Positions 1-10,025 of a stretch of 58,839 bases of DNA are shown here, one piece after another. Origin of the DNA: Dichomitus squalens LYAD-421 SS1. Its lineage: Eukaryota; Basidiomycota; Agaricomycetes; Polyporales; Polyporaceae. The notes under the pieces are model-generated. The model was not told the DNA's origin. It made no database searches and saw nothing but the letters and a program-made list of their open reading frames with translations. Location: contig NW_006766905.1 in the NCBI RefSeq assembly GCF_000275845.1, forward strand, positions 22,750 through 81,588. Direction: 5' to 3'. How positions within the stretch are numbered: the stretch's first letter is position 1; every line of letters begins with the position of its first letter. The position numbers and the translations under genes are program-made.

Positions 1-429
1 GAGAAGATTGGACCCGTCGACTTCAGAATCAAACTTCCACCGCAGAACAAGGTCCACCCCATCTTCCATGCTTCAAAGCTTATCCCCTACCATGAAGACG
101 AGATCGGCAACCACAACTCGGAGAAACCTGACCCGATTGAAGTTGAAGGCCACGATGAGTTTGAAGTCAAAAAGATTCTAGACTCTCGAGTCAACCGTGG
201 ATATGTGCAATACTTCGTCAAATAGGCAGGATATGATGTCTCTGAAGCGACTTGGGAATCTGTGCGCAATGTCAAATACGTCAAAGAACTACTCGACAAA
301 TTCCATGCCCTCCATCCGAACGCACCACAGCCGATCGCTCTCAACAACCCACGACCAGTTGCCCGGAAGTTTCAACGCAATATTTGGTTTGAACACTTCG
401 CAGGAGCTCAGATCTTGAAGAGGGGGTAG
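1..429 (+). pseudogene. 3' end of Ty3/gypsy pol (Ty3-1) with chromodomain
   Basis: Frame 1 is open from the window edge to a TAG at 427-429 except for one internal TAG at 223-225. The read-through protein has the post-integrase region (VHPIFHASKLIPYHED, about residues 19-34) followed by a chromodomain-like segment ending in GYDVSEATWE. The internal stop falls where these chromodomains have Trp before AGYD, so it is probably TGG changed to TAG. In chromodomain Ty3 elements this module binds chromatin and guides integration. The coding end abuts a polypurine run and LTR-A, so this is the 3' end of an element whose body lies outside the window to the left. The family assignment is secure; the exact family name is not known. 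Confidence 0.85.
415..429 (+). other. Polypurine tract before LTR-A
   Basis: The purine run AAGAGGGGGTAG lies directly against the LTR-A start (TGTCACAG). This is the position of the plus-strand primer site of an LTR retrotransposon, and it fixes the LTR orientation as plus. Confidence 0.7.
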
Positions 430-996
430 TGTCACAGTTTTCTCGTGCCATGTGACCTGAGGGTCATGTGTACTGGGACAGATGCTCACCTTGACCGCAG
501 ACAACTCGTATCGGAAAGAAGAGAGGCCAGGATCGAACCCCAGACCTCATGACGGCCGGGAACGCCCATCCTCACTCACTGACAGGTGACTGATGTGATA
601 GCAGGAGTGCTTACTCATTGGTAGGGGTCCGGACTCAGCACAACTCAGATATTAGTTGTAAGGTCACTATGAGGCAGGTCAGAGGGTAGGACATGAGGCA
701 GAGAACTCTGACCAAACAATGGTCAACAGGTACCTGGTCTGTGCACCGATGTATTAGTATATATAGTAGGGAGTCTGAGGTAGGGAACCTCAGACTTGAT
801 CTTCTCGTTGATCACCCATCTCGTCTGTAGGTAGCTAGCAGCCCTACCTTCTCACTGCCCCTTCTAGTCTAGGGAATCTACTTCTTTGCATCATCTCTTG
901 CTGTGTCACCTAGAGTTGCTTCACCCCTCAGCACCAACCCCACCACCAGTAAGCTTGTCCTTGTTTATCTGGTGGCACAGCTCGTTGGCTGTGACA
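430..996 (+). mobile_element. LTR-A, 3' LTR of Ty3-1 (567 bp)
   Basis: It begins TGTCACAG and ends CTGTGACA, a perfect 8-bp terminal inverted repeat, and has a TATATATAG promoter-like box near 758. It follows pol and a polypurine tract, so it is a 3' LTR. A near-full copy of the same sequence is at 23872-24439, a third copy broken by an insertion is at 3516-4967, and a reverse-oriented fragment is at 32841-33105. Immediately after it, without a recognisable target duplication, comes a truncated LTR-C. Confidence 0.85.
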
Positions 997-1558
997 GGGA
1001 GCCTCTATCGACTACAGGCCTCCTTATATATTCTGGGGCACCCACTGTATTAGGAAGGAGGGGGGAAACCGTTCAAAGTAGGGAGATATGAGGAGACTGT
1101 AAGGGAACGTGTCTGGTTGAGGCTGGACTCAATATAGTACATAGCCGAGGTCAGGGTCCTGTGATATAACTGAAAGGGGATAGAGGCAGGATAGGGTCTT
1201 GAGTCAGGGTCAGGGTTGGGTCATGTAACTGAAAAGGGAAAGGGTTGAGACAAGGGTTGAGGGCCGATTAGAGAAAAGTAATATAGCCAAAAAGGGAAAG
1301 GGTCAGGGTTGTACCCAGAGTCTGATCATGTAGACGAAAGGGGAAGTATTAGAGGGAAAGGGCTGAGTCTGGAAACATAGTTGTCAGGGGATGGAATGGG
1401 GGATGGTAGTGTACAGGCAGATGATGGAGAGATAGGAAGGTAAGCATGGATTGCCGAGGGGAGGGGAAGGGGATTGAGTGTACACAAAGGCAACAAGGGA
1501 GTAGTAGTCCAATAACGAAAAAGATGGGGAGGGGGGTGTACCAATGGTAATAGTGACA
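997..1558 (+). mobile_element. LTR-C, 5'-truncated copy
   Basis: Recognised by alignment by eye to the LTR at 8093-8808 and to the reverse complement of 5071-5764. Shared words include GGGAGCCTCTA-CGACTACAG, repeated AGGGTC runs and GGGTGTACCAATGGTAA near the end. The first about 150 bp of the LTR are missing where it meets LTR-A. The 3' end is uncertain by about 8 bp because copies differ there. Confidence 0.7.
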
Positions 1559-1929
1559 GTCAAATGATACTACTCAATGACCATACACAACTCCTGCTCC
1601 TTATTTCAGGAGAAATTCTGTGACTATCCATCAGCTGTCTATACCCGCCTCGAAGTGGTTCTGTTTCTGCAAGTAATCGTTGTTGAAATCTGTAGAATTC
1701 ATACTCTAGTATTGGTTAGATGGTGTAGTGGTCACACCTCCCAGCACATATGGGATGACCCAGGTTCAATCCCCAGTCTGGCCAACTTTTCATTGTTTAT
1801 CAGGTTATGAGCCCTGTGCTCTGACTGAAGTTTTGTGTTGACGTTTATCCCTGTGCGCACCCATCATCCCTCTCTGTTAACACTTGGTTCTGCCCATGCA
1901 TCCCCTCCACTATCTCAAACTCTTGACTG
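1559..1929. other. No gene; LTR-C flank similar to 8809-8880, plus a tRNA-like stretch
   Basis: The part up to about 1670 resembles the sequence after the other plus-strand LTR-C (8809-8880: CTCCTG, then TCTATACCC-CCTC), so it is probably internal leader of that retroelement family. A tRNA-like stretch (1714-1783) is listed separately. I see no coding potential. Confidence 0.4.
1714..1783 (+). tRNA. tRNA-like sequence, probably a pseudo-tRNA or SINE head
   Basis: A cloverleaf can be drawn by hand. The acceptor stem GGTTAGA/TCTGGCC has seven pairs (two G-T). The D stem GTGT/ACAC encloses AGTGGTC. The anticodon stem TCCCA/TGGGA has five pairs around the 7-nt loop GCACATA, and GGTTCAATCC is a good B box. 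A TTTT terminator lies at 1787-1790. Two things argue against a working tRNA: loop position 33 is C instead of U, and the T stem has two mismatches. The apparent anticodon ACA would read a Cys codon but is not the usual GCA. It sits among transposons, so a tRNA-derived repeat is most likely. Confidence 0.35.
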
Positions 1930-2486
1930 TGCCTGCCTAGGCAACGGCAACGGTGTCACTGACCCTCAAGGGTTACCAAGGGTCAAGTGCTAAGGGTCAG
2001 ATCAAGGGTCACCAGCCCCCAACCCTTGCCAAACCCTTGACCCGTGGTAAGGGTTACGGGTATAAGCGCTTGGTTAAGCGCTAAAAAACGTGTATGTATA
2101 CACCTATAGATCTGCTCAATTATGAGCTGCTGTAGTGTAGTGGTTATTGGTTTTTGGGCAGCTGTGCTCAGACCGTGAGGTATTGGGTTCAATCCAGCCT
2201 GATGCCACTTCATTTCACCTTTGCTTTCTGTTCGGACCATTGAAATTAGCTATTGACAGCCTTAATGCTGTATCAAGCTTTAGATGGGCTGCTAACAGTT
2301 CGTTAGCTAGATAAGTGATGGGTAAACCCTGAGGTTGACCCATACCTGCCATACCCTTGGCACCCGGCACTTGCACCCTTGACCCGCTGTGACCCCTGGG
2401 TCACGGGTAAGGGTATTCCATGGATTGGATCAAGGGTCACATAGGTGACACCTGGGGGTAGACCCGTGCCATTGCCTATGCCTGCC
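1930..2486. mobile_element. hAT-like MITE (1938-2478) with 8-bp target duplication
   Basis: The element runs from TAGGCAACGGCAACGG to CCCGTGCCATTGCCTA, giving an imperfect inverted repeat of about 16 bp. It is flanked on both sides by the perfect 8-bp direct repeat TGCCTGCC (1930-1937 and 2479-2486). An 8-bp duplication with short TIRs is the hallmark of hAT elements. At 541 bp and without an open reading frame it is non-autonomous. Inside each end are clusters of AAGGGTCA / TGACCCTT words in opposite orientation. The middle holds a tRNA-like A box and B box, listed separately. Confidence 0.75.
2119..2206 (+). other. tRNA-like Pol III boxes inside the hAT-like MITE
   Basis: TAGTGTAGTGGTTAT matches the A-box segment typical of eukaryotic valine-type tRNAs, and GGGTTCAATCC downstream matches a B box. 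The spacer between them is longer than in an intronless tRNA and the T stem does not pair well, so this is a degenerate tRNA-derived piece. No long T run follows closely. Confidence 0.35.
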
Positions 2487-3515
2487 AACACTGCTGCCAC
2501 GGTGACTTTGCACAGTTGTGTCTGTGAGTGCTTGTAGTCTAGTTTCTAATCGTTAGCTGCAGTGGGCCTCAGAGGGGTCGCAATGGCCTAAGTCGAGCTC
2601 TGTAAGTCTTTTCATTGCAAGGAAACTGTGCTACACACCTAAGTCGAGCTCTGTAAGTCTTAAGGATACTCGAGTCAACCAGGCGCAGATGACGGCGCAC
2701 AGAGCGCGTGGGAACTAGCTAACACGACCATACACTACGTGGCGCTGGAATGGCGCCAAACGGACCAGAAGTGCGTAAGGTAGACACTATTCTAGAGTGC
2801 AGTCAGATGATCTCTACAGAAATGGAGACTACTAGTGAAAGAAATGCGATATCTCTATGTGAACGAGAGTTGTGACTATACGAAAATTACCGTAGATAGC
2901 GGACAGTGCGAACTATGTATGGCGCGATGCGGGACTTGGTGCGATTAAAATTGACGGTGCTACAGCACTGACTCCAACAACTTGATAATATTGCTTGGAC
3001 ACTCTAGGTCATGGGGGCTCTTGTCTAGCTGATGCATTTGCAATGGCAGAAGTTCAACAGAGGTAAGACCAGTCTGGAACCCAGACATCATAAATGTGGC
3101 TTCTATCAAGTCAAAAGGTAACACTGGATGCACACCATGTGGGAGATAGAAAGGGCTAGAACCCGTAGATCACCATGTGGTTACACAATCTGCAAGGAAG
3201 GCCACCAAGAGAGGGGGACTGTTCTGTCGCATCTTAAACAGATTCACTTCAACAAAGAAGAATTGTGTTGTACACTGCAGAGATCTGCACTTTATCACAA
3301 TAGATAAGAATGTAGATGATTCTAGTAGATGTAGCAAATGTTGGATGTCTTGTAAAGTTTTCTCTTGCTTATTTTCTAGAATAATTAGTGCGATGACCAT
3401 CATCTCAGAAGTCTGTTCTTAAAGGGACACAGTTATCTGTAGGGCCAGGATTGACAAAGTGTCTATTCAGCCCTCCATAACTGCAACTTCCTTCTTCTCT
3501 ACCTCTATGGGAGGC
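2487..3515. other. No gene recognised; 24-bp direct repeat
   Basis: There is no convincing coding region. A 24-bp word starting CCTAAGTCGAGCTC occurs at 2587-2610 and again at 2638-2661 with 27 bp between. The stretch about 2690-2960 is more CpG-rich than its surroundings, so it may be a younger or host-derived segment. The last 100 bp before LTR-A may be the tail of its element. Confidence 0.4.
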
Positions 3516-4967
3516 TGTCACAGTTTTCTCATGCTACATGACCTGGAGGTCATGTGCACCATGCCAGATGCTCATCTCAACCACTGACAACTTTTATTGG
3601 ACATCAGAACACCATTGATTCATGCTCCAGACTCTGCAGAGGCCGGTGATGTTCACCAGCACTCATTGACAAGTACTCTGTGTCAGTGAGACTATGAGGC
3701 AAGGCATGAGTGAGGGAACTCTTTGATCAAACAATGGACGAATAGATACCTAGTCTGTGCACCATTGTACTAGTATATATAGCAGAGGGTCTGAGGCAGA
3801 GAACCTTGAACTTGATCCTCTCATTGATCCCCCATCTCTTCTATAGGTAGCTAACAGCTCTACCTTCTCACTACCCTATCTGTACAAACCACCTCTGCAA
3901 ATTACATCTATTTAGTACAAACTAGCTCTTAACAGACACAGTAGTCAGATAGTTGAAAACAGTGCAAAATCAAGAGGTCCCCAAATATAATTGCACTGAA
4001 TGCAAATTAGTGCAAAATAGTGCTATAGTAGACAAAAATAGTACTACAGTAGACATTGATAGCAGTGGATAGAGTGAGTCTATGATCTCTAACTAGTGCA
4101 GAAATGATTTATATGACCTCAAAATCATCTGTCTATAAGCTCTAGATGCATTAAAAGTGCTGGAAAAATATTTGGGAGAAGTGTTCTTAGCTAGTCTTGA
4201 ACCCTCAACCTCAACCATGCTGTTTTGAAATGGTGCTCTATGCCACTGCACCACTAATACTCATATAGATCTTCTCCACAAATATTACTCATACCCATTG
4301 TTGCTCAACTTTGGTCAACTGATGACACCTTACCTTGAGTTCCATCTGTCAAAGCTCATATATATGATGTCTGAAGCTATGTATATGGTATAGAGTGTGC
4401 TATAGAGTACACTTTACAATATAAATACTGTGCTGGTAGCTTAATTATGTACATCATAATAAGTTCTGTGTTGATTGTGCCCTAAGAATAAGCCAGCTAT
4501 CATGATTGTCTTATAGCTGTAGGGGTGTGTAATGCTTTAGTTAAAAACTATGAGGTATCAATAAAGGATTGTCATCTTACTTGAGTCTCCCCTAGATGAG
4601 TAGTGCTAAGATAGCACAAAATAGTATTACAGTAGTGCAAAATAGTCAAAATCAGAGGATCATGTTTATAGTAGTGATATAATAGTATCATGGTGGCACT
4701 AAGTGGCACTATCAAAAAAGTGATGGTGAAGAGTAGTTATATCTAGTACTATGTATGCTGATCAATACTTAGTTGCACTACTCAAAAAATACATCTAACA
4801 AGTAGTACTATTGCAGGTCTTATCTTTGCTAATATTTGCTAATTTAGATAAGATTATCTGAATAGTGATAATAGATGTCAATTCACAAAGGCTGTTTTTC
4901 TAGATGAACCCCTGCATCAGCAAGCTTGTTTTTATTTGTCTGGTGGCACAGCTTATTGGCTGTAACA
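3516..4967 (+). mobile_element. LTR-A copy interrupted by a TIR-1 element
   Basis: The left part (3516-3877) follows LTR-A from TGTCACAG through the TATATATAG box to CTACCTTCTCACTACCC. The right part (4906-4967) resumes at the CAGCAAGCTTG word and ends CTGTAACA. Between them lies the TIR-1 copy 3878-4905. Compared with the copy at 430-996, about 80 bp of LTR are missing at the insertion point, so a deletion accompanied or followed insertion. Confidence 0.75.
3878..4905 (+). mobile_element. TIR-1 element, copy 1 (older, 1028 bp)
   Basis: It starts ATCTGTACAAACCACCTC and ends GCTGTTTTTCTAGAT, imperfect inverted repeats. The body is clearly homologous to the copies at 17408-19066 and 29456-30508 but diverged by many substitutions. 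It has no open reading frame of note. The tRNA-like segment reads on the minus strand around 4190-4260. The sequence is full of short AGTGCAAAATAG / TAGTGCTA words that occur in both orientations, so the transcript could fold strongly. Confidence 0.75.
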
Positions 4968-6748
4968 GGGGCCTCCTAGATAGTGCATCTGGTCCACAAT
5001 GCCTCTCAGCTGGAACATGTTTCAATTTGAAGTTAAAGAGCATAATGCCCCATGTCCATCCATTGAGAGTTGTTACCATTGGTACACCCCACCTCCCATC
5101 TTTTCGTTATCGGACTACTACTCCTTGTCACCTTTGCGTACACTCAACCTCCTTCCCTCTCTTTAGCAATCTATGCTTATCATTTTGTTCCCCTATCGTC
5201 TGCCTGTACACTACCATCCCCCATTCTGTCCCCTGACGGCTACGTTCCCGGACTCAGCCCTTTTCCTAATACTTGCCCTTTTGTCTGTATGACCGGACCC
5301 TGAGTACAGCCCTGACCCTTTCCTTTTTTGGCTATATTACTTTACCCTGACCCAGCCCCTGACCCTTGCCTCGACACTTTCCCTTTTTAGTTATATGACT
5401 CGACTCTGGCCTAGACTTAGGACCCTACCCTTCCTCTATCCCCTCTCAGTTATATTGTAGGACCCTGACTTAGGCTATGTACTATATGGAGTTTAGCCGT
5501 GTTCCCTTACAGCCTCTTCATATCTTCCTACTTTGGTCGGTTCCCTTTGCCTTCCTAATACGGTTGGTACCCCATAGTACATAAGGAGGCCTGTAGTCGG
5601 TAGAGACTCTCCACTTCTATTCTGTTCTTTGTTACCCTCCTGTACCCCTAGATCCCTCAATCTAGGGACTTGCACAATACTCTTCCTCCGTGTGCTACAC
5701 TACATACTTGGATAAGTCCACGTGATAACTCTGGATAGACTTGTGTTAGTACTTCAGCATAACAAGAGTCACATTTGGCAGAAGGTCAGAATTGTTGAGT
5801 ATGTCTTTGATATACTTGACATCAACTTCTAGTATGAGTCTCTTGACACTAATGGAGTACAACCGCCAATGCCGCAAGGCACATAAGCATCTATACAGTT
5901 CAAGCTTTGGTTGACTATACCTAGCCTCTCAATCATTGAATAGCAGAGATCTATATCTTGCAGGTCTATACCGACCATTTTCATCCTCTTGAGACAGAAC
6001 GAATCCTACCACAATATTGCTTAAGTTGATGGACATATATACTAATTGATCTGAGGTGTAGTCAATTGGATGAAGCGCAGGTGCACTAGTGACTAGATGT
6101 TTGAGCTACTAAAACACGTCTTCTCATTGATTATCCCAGATGAACTCTTTATGCTTCCAAATGAGCTCAAATTAGGGATTGACATATCTCTAAGAACCCC
6201 TGTTTCCATATACGCACAGTGCCACAAAGTCCTAGAAACCCTCACACATCACTCACTGTTCTCAGTGGTGGCCAATTGAGGTAGTTTGCATACTTGCTTT
6301 TTTTAGTTAGCTGAGACTGTGGCACCTGCATAATTCTGTGCACATTCACAGCATGTTTCCATATGAATCATCTAACGCCAGAGTTCTATCTCAATATTTC
6401 TGGTCTACCATGTTCAGTATTGCTCCTTAGGACCTTTCATAGACAAGTTGTTGATGAATATGTTTGCCACATGAGGAATTTCATCTTGAAGGATGAATAT
6501 TGTGCAGCTCTTAAACTCAGCCAGTGAGTTTGTATATCCCTGAAGCCAAGTGATTCATAGAAAGCCCAACAGAGTCATAAATGATGTCATATTCCTGCTC
6601 CGCGGGTCAATAATGCGCACATAATATCCTGAAAACAGATCAAATACTGTATAGCATTGATATACAGCAAACAGTTCAACAAAGTCATCAATGATTGGTG
6701 GGACACCTGCATCCCAAATACTGACTTTGTTAAGTGACTGCAGGTCAT
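4968..6748 (-). pseudogene. Ty3-4 remnant: reverse transcriptase to RNase H, interrupted by a solo LTR-C
   Basis: Read on the minus strand from 6748 downward, the fragment gives DLQSLNKVSIWDAGVPP, YTVFDLFSGY, FILQDEIPHVANIFI and CAGATVSAN. After the LTR inserted at 5071-5764 it continues with LNGWTWGIMLFNFKLKHVPAE and a GPDALSRRP end. These are fingers, palm and RNase H/tether parts of a basidiomycete Ty3-type polymerase. Many stops and frameshifts are present, and the aspartates of the YxDD box are not visible in one frame. Removing the LTR and one target duplication rejoins the frame exactly. It is the oldest-looking retroelement in the window. Confidence 0.75.
5071..5764 (-). mobile_element. 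Solo LTR-C, complete, with 5-bp target duplication
   Basis: The 694-bp LTR starts TGTTACCATTGG and ends CAGCATAACA on the plus strand. It is flanked by the perfect 5-bp direct repeat AGAGT (5066-5070 and 5765-5769), the duplication size of LTR retrotransposons. It lies inside the Ty3-4 polymerase remnant. Two LTRs recombined here and removed the internal region. Confidence 0.85.
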
Positions 6749-6814
6749 TGTTACACTGAAGTACTAACACAAGTCTATCCAGACTTATCACGCGGACTTA
6801 TCCAAGTACGCAGT
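6749..6814 (+). mobile_element. LTR-C head fragment, plus orientation
   Basis: TGTTACACTGAAGTACTAACAC followed by AAGTCTATCC and AAGTACGCAGTG is the first 66 bp of LTR-C in plus orientation. It runs straight into an LTR-C in minus orientation, making an inverted structure with the end at 7280-7344. Confidence 0.7.
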
Positions 6815-7344
6815 GTTATGTTTCCGGACTCAGCCCTTTTCCTAATACTTCCCCTTTTGTCTACATGATCGGACCCTGAGTACGACCCTGACCCTTTCCC
6901 TTTTGGTCTATATTACTTTACCCTGATCCAGACCTCAACCCTTGTCTCAACCCTTTCTCCTTTTGGTTATATGACCTGACCCTGACCCTGATCCAGGACC
7001 CTACCCTGCCTCTATCCCCTTTTGATTGTATAGTAGGACCCTGGCCTTGGCCCTATACTATACTTATCCCTCCCTGAATCCAGCCTCGACCAGACTTGTT
7101 CCCTTACAGTCTCCTCATACCTCCCTACTTTGGACAATTCCCTTCGCCTTTCTAATATAGTCGGTGCCCCAGAATATATAAGGAGGTCTGTAGCCAGTAG
7201 AGGCTCCCCACTTCTTTTCTCCTCTTTGTTACACACCTGTATCCCTATATCCCTCAATACTCTTCCCTTGTGTGCTACACTGCGTACTTGGATAAGTCCA
7301 TGTGATAAGTCTGGATAGACTTGTGTTGGTACTTTGGCGTAACA
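6815..7344 (-). mobile_element. LTR-C, partial, minus orientation
   Basis: This aligns with 5220-5764 in the same orientation (CCGGACTCAGCCC, CTTTTGTCTACATGATCGGACCC, GGATAGACTTGTGTT). It ends GGCGTAACA. Its distal about 150 bp are missing where it meets the plus-oriented head fragment. It abuts a Ty3-3 coding fragment on the right. Confidence 0.7.
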
Positions 7345-8092
7345 GTTATGGTATCACTAGTAATTATAGCAGATATATCCAAGCAATCCATGCATATACG
7401 CATCTCTCTAACCTGTGAGAATCAAACCGTCAAAACTCATGCCCTTATCAACTCCAAAGCGGAAGGACTCTTCATTGACAAGTCCTTCACTACCAAGTTT
7501 TAGCTCCCTCTTACTCTGTTATTGACTTCAATTCCAGTCTACAATGTAGATGGCATGCTGAACTTGCAAGGATCTATCACCTATGCTGTCCACACAACTC
7601 TGAACACTGTGGGAGTTGACTATGACTCTCAACTGCTGTTAACTGCCCCATGCAACAAGACTGTCATCCTGGGGTTACCCTGGCTGCAGCAACAGAAGGC
7701 AGTCATCAAATAGGCACAGAACATGTTAGAGATTGCAGCAGCAGACCCAGAACCACCTATTAAGAGTCTGTGCCTCAATGAAGATGAAGTCCTCTTGGCC
7801 TACATTAGGGGCAAACCCATAACGGGGATCTTTCAAGACAACTTTGATTTACCACAGAACACCGGTACATTATCTCCCACAACCAAGCACCTCTCTCTCT
7901 CAACCGTATCTCACACTGGAAATTCCCCCAATGGAGGACCTTCCACTCTCACAGGGGCTCTGCTTCGATCAGAGCCAAAATGAACCCATTATAGGAAATG
8001 GCCCGCAAGTCAGCAACTCTGGACAAGATGCAGGATCTGGATGTTATGATTCCAGGTTACCTCTTCAAAAAAATCTTTGAGAAGAAGGCAGC
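7345..8092 (+). pseudogene. Ty3-3 fragment: protease and start of pol
   Basis: The plus-strand frames encode SLTCENQTVKTHALINS, PVYNVDGMLNLQGSIT, ILGLPWLQQQKAVIK and LCLNEDEVLLAYIRG. The same order is found on the minus strand at 30509-31300. In the better copy the protease core reads ALIDSG; here it is ALINSK, so the catalytic Asp and the Gly are lost. Several stops break the frame. The fragment ends at DKMQDLDVMIPGYL, just before the palm domain, where LTR-C (8093) cuts it. It serves as an uninterrupted reference for the TIR-1 insertion site in the other Ty3-3 copy. Confidence 0.75.
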
Positions 8093-8808
8093 TGTTACAA
8101 TGAAGTACTAATACAAGTCTATCCAAACTTATCACATAAACTTATCCAAGTATGTGGTGTAGCACACAGAGGAGGGAGTATTGCACAAGTCCCTAGATTG
8201 AGTGAAATAGGGATACAGGAGGGTAACAAAGAGAAGAACAGAAGTGGGGAGCCTCTACCGACTACAGACCTCCTTCTATACTCTGAGGAACCGACCAAGT
8301 TAAAAAGGTGAAGAGGACTGTTTAAAGTAGAGAGGTATAGGGAGACCACAAGGGAATGAGTCTGGTCGAGGCTGGACTTAGGGAGGGATAAGTATAGTAT
8401 AGGGCCGAGGCCAGGGTCCTGCTATATTATCAAAAGGGGATAGAGGCAGGGTAGGGTCCTGGGTCAGGGTCAGGGTCGGGTCATGTAACCAAAAGGAGAA
8501 AGGGTTGAGATAAGGGTCCAGGTCTGGGTCAGGGTAAGGAAATATAATTGAAAAAAGAAAGGGTCAAAGTCCCATTTAGGGTCTGGGCATATAGCCGAAA
8601 CGGGAAGCATTAGGATGGGGGCCAGGTCTGAGAAAGTAGTCATTAGGGGGGCAGAAGGGGGAATGGTAGTGTACAGGCAGATGATAGGGAGATGAACGGT
8701 ATGTATGGGTCACTGAGGGAAGTGGAAGGGGTTGAGTGTATACAAGGGTAATAAGGAAGTAGTAGTTTTATGCAAAAAGATGGGGGGGTGTACGAATGGT
8801 AATATTAC
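8093..8808 (+). mobile_element. LTR-C, near-complete, plus orientation
   Basis: It starts TGTTACAATGAAGTACTAATAC and ends around GGTGTACGAATGGTAATATTA. It matches the reverse complement of 5071-5764 along its length. No clean 5-bp duplication is seen, and the sequence on its right is not Ty3-3, so it is either a 5' LTR of a lost element or a recombination product. Confidence 0.7.
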
Positions 8809-9170
8809 TCCTGTTTCTAAGCACAATTGTCCTGATTGTCCATCTCTATACCCTCCTCCATAGTTTCTGATAGCAAACAGATTTGTGGGGAAATATGAAA
8901 TCCCACATTGATTCTAGGGTGGTTTGCAGGGAGCTAGCAGTTGGCCGCCAGGTAGTAGTAGCATGGCAATGGAGAGGAAGGTCGGCTTGGAGAAAGGGGG
9001 TCGGCTGGAGTGGAAGGGTTGAGAGTTGTCATTGTTAGGGCTCTTACATGTGACTGGGGGCATAGTGTCAGGTAAGGAGCTGTGCAACTGTAGGAAGCCG
9101 TCTGTCACGGTGACTAGACATGTAGACCCGGGTTGATGTTTGGTGACAACTCTGTAGGTGAGTGGCAAAG
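8809..9170. other. Retroelement leader plus CpG-decayed copy of the Ty3-2 accessory region
   Basis: The first about 70 bp resemble 1590-1670 (LTR-C leader). The last part (9125-9169) aligns without gaps with 10978-11022, just after the stop of the plus-strand accessory gene of Ty3-2. In that alignment six of seven CG in the 10978 copy are TG here. So LTR-B at 9171 probably sits in an older copy of its own family. No gene is intact. Confidence 0.5.
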
Positions 9171-9763
9171 TGTTAAGACTGTGCCACCGGAGTTCCGGAG
9201 TTCCAGGGATCAGAGTCAGGACTGGGCAGACATGGGGAGAGGACTTCGGTGAAGCTATTGGCAACGCCCTGAGGATCTCGAGGGTGTCCTCGATTATGAA
9301 GTTGGAGGTCAGACGGAGGACGGAGCAGAGAGCGGACAAAGAACGGACGGAGACGGGAAAAATAGATTGCAGTAAGGTAACAGAGAGCATAGCAGACAGG
9401 GAGTGAGGTAATGAGATATCCGAACTGAGGAACACTGTACTAAGTCCAGGGGTTTATAACTGTGAAGCCGGTGTCCCTTAAGTCTGAATTGGAGATATCG
9501 GAGGAGGAGGTCTGACCAGAGTTGGCGGAACACCGACACTAAGTGGAGCTGTGATGTAAGTGGCATTAGACACTGATATGGAAAAACGGACATTCCAGCG
9601 GAGGCGGAGCAGACACTCAGAAAACCACATGGCCCCCATCGGAGACCGGAAAGGGGATGAAAACTAGCACATAAGTAACTACTTGTAAGCAAGTCCGGAG
9701 GTTCGACAGAGTTAGTGTGCTGTCTGACGGAGTTCCGGAGGGACTTAGGCATGGGGTGTAACA
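9171..9763 (-). mobile_element. LTR-B, 3' LTR of Ty3-2 (593 bp)
   Basis: Read on the minus strand it begins TGTTACACCCCATGCC and ends GTCTTAACA. It is homologous to 16983-17407 and to 29302-29455. It lies downstream of the minus-strand Ty3-2 coding region and is preceded, in that orientation, by a polypurine tract, which makes it the 3' LTR. Confidence 0.8.
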
Positions 9764-9777
9764 GTATCCCCCCTTAG
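9764..9777 (-). other. Polypurine tract of Ty3-2
   Basis: The minus strand reads CTAAGGGGGGATAC directly before the LTR-B start TGTTACAC, the expected plus-strand primer site. Confidence 0.65.
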
Positions 9778-10025
9778 GTCCGAGCCCCCGAGGCCTATAG
9801 TATTGTACAAAGTTCAGAGTCAGGGGTCCAGACCAGATCACGTGTGGAATTCGAGGAAGTTGAAACGGAGGATGTGGGAAAGGGAACGGAAAAAGAAGCA
9901 AGTTTGATCGGCGATGTTTAGGGCAAGCAGAGTTGGGGAGCGGAGAATCTATAAAGGTTGGGGTGCTGCAGGCGTCGCCTAACCCCACCATACCCATTGC
10001 CCCCCTGTTTTTTTTTCTAAGTCGT

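Noticed and set aside
500..560. B-box-like GGTTCGATCC on the minus strand of LTR-A
   Set aside because: No matching A box at the right distance and no paired T stem, so I do not call a tRNA-like unit there.
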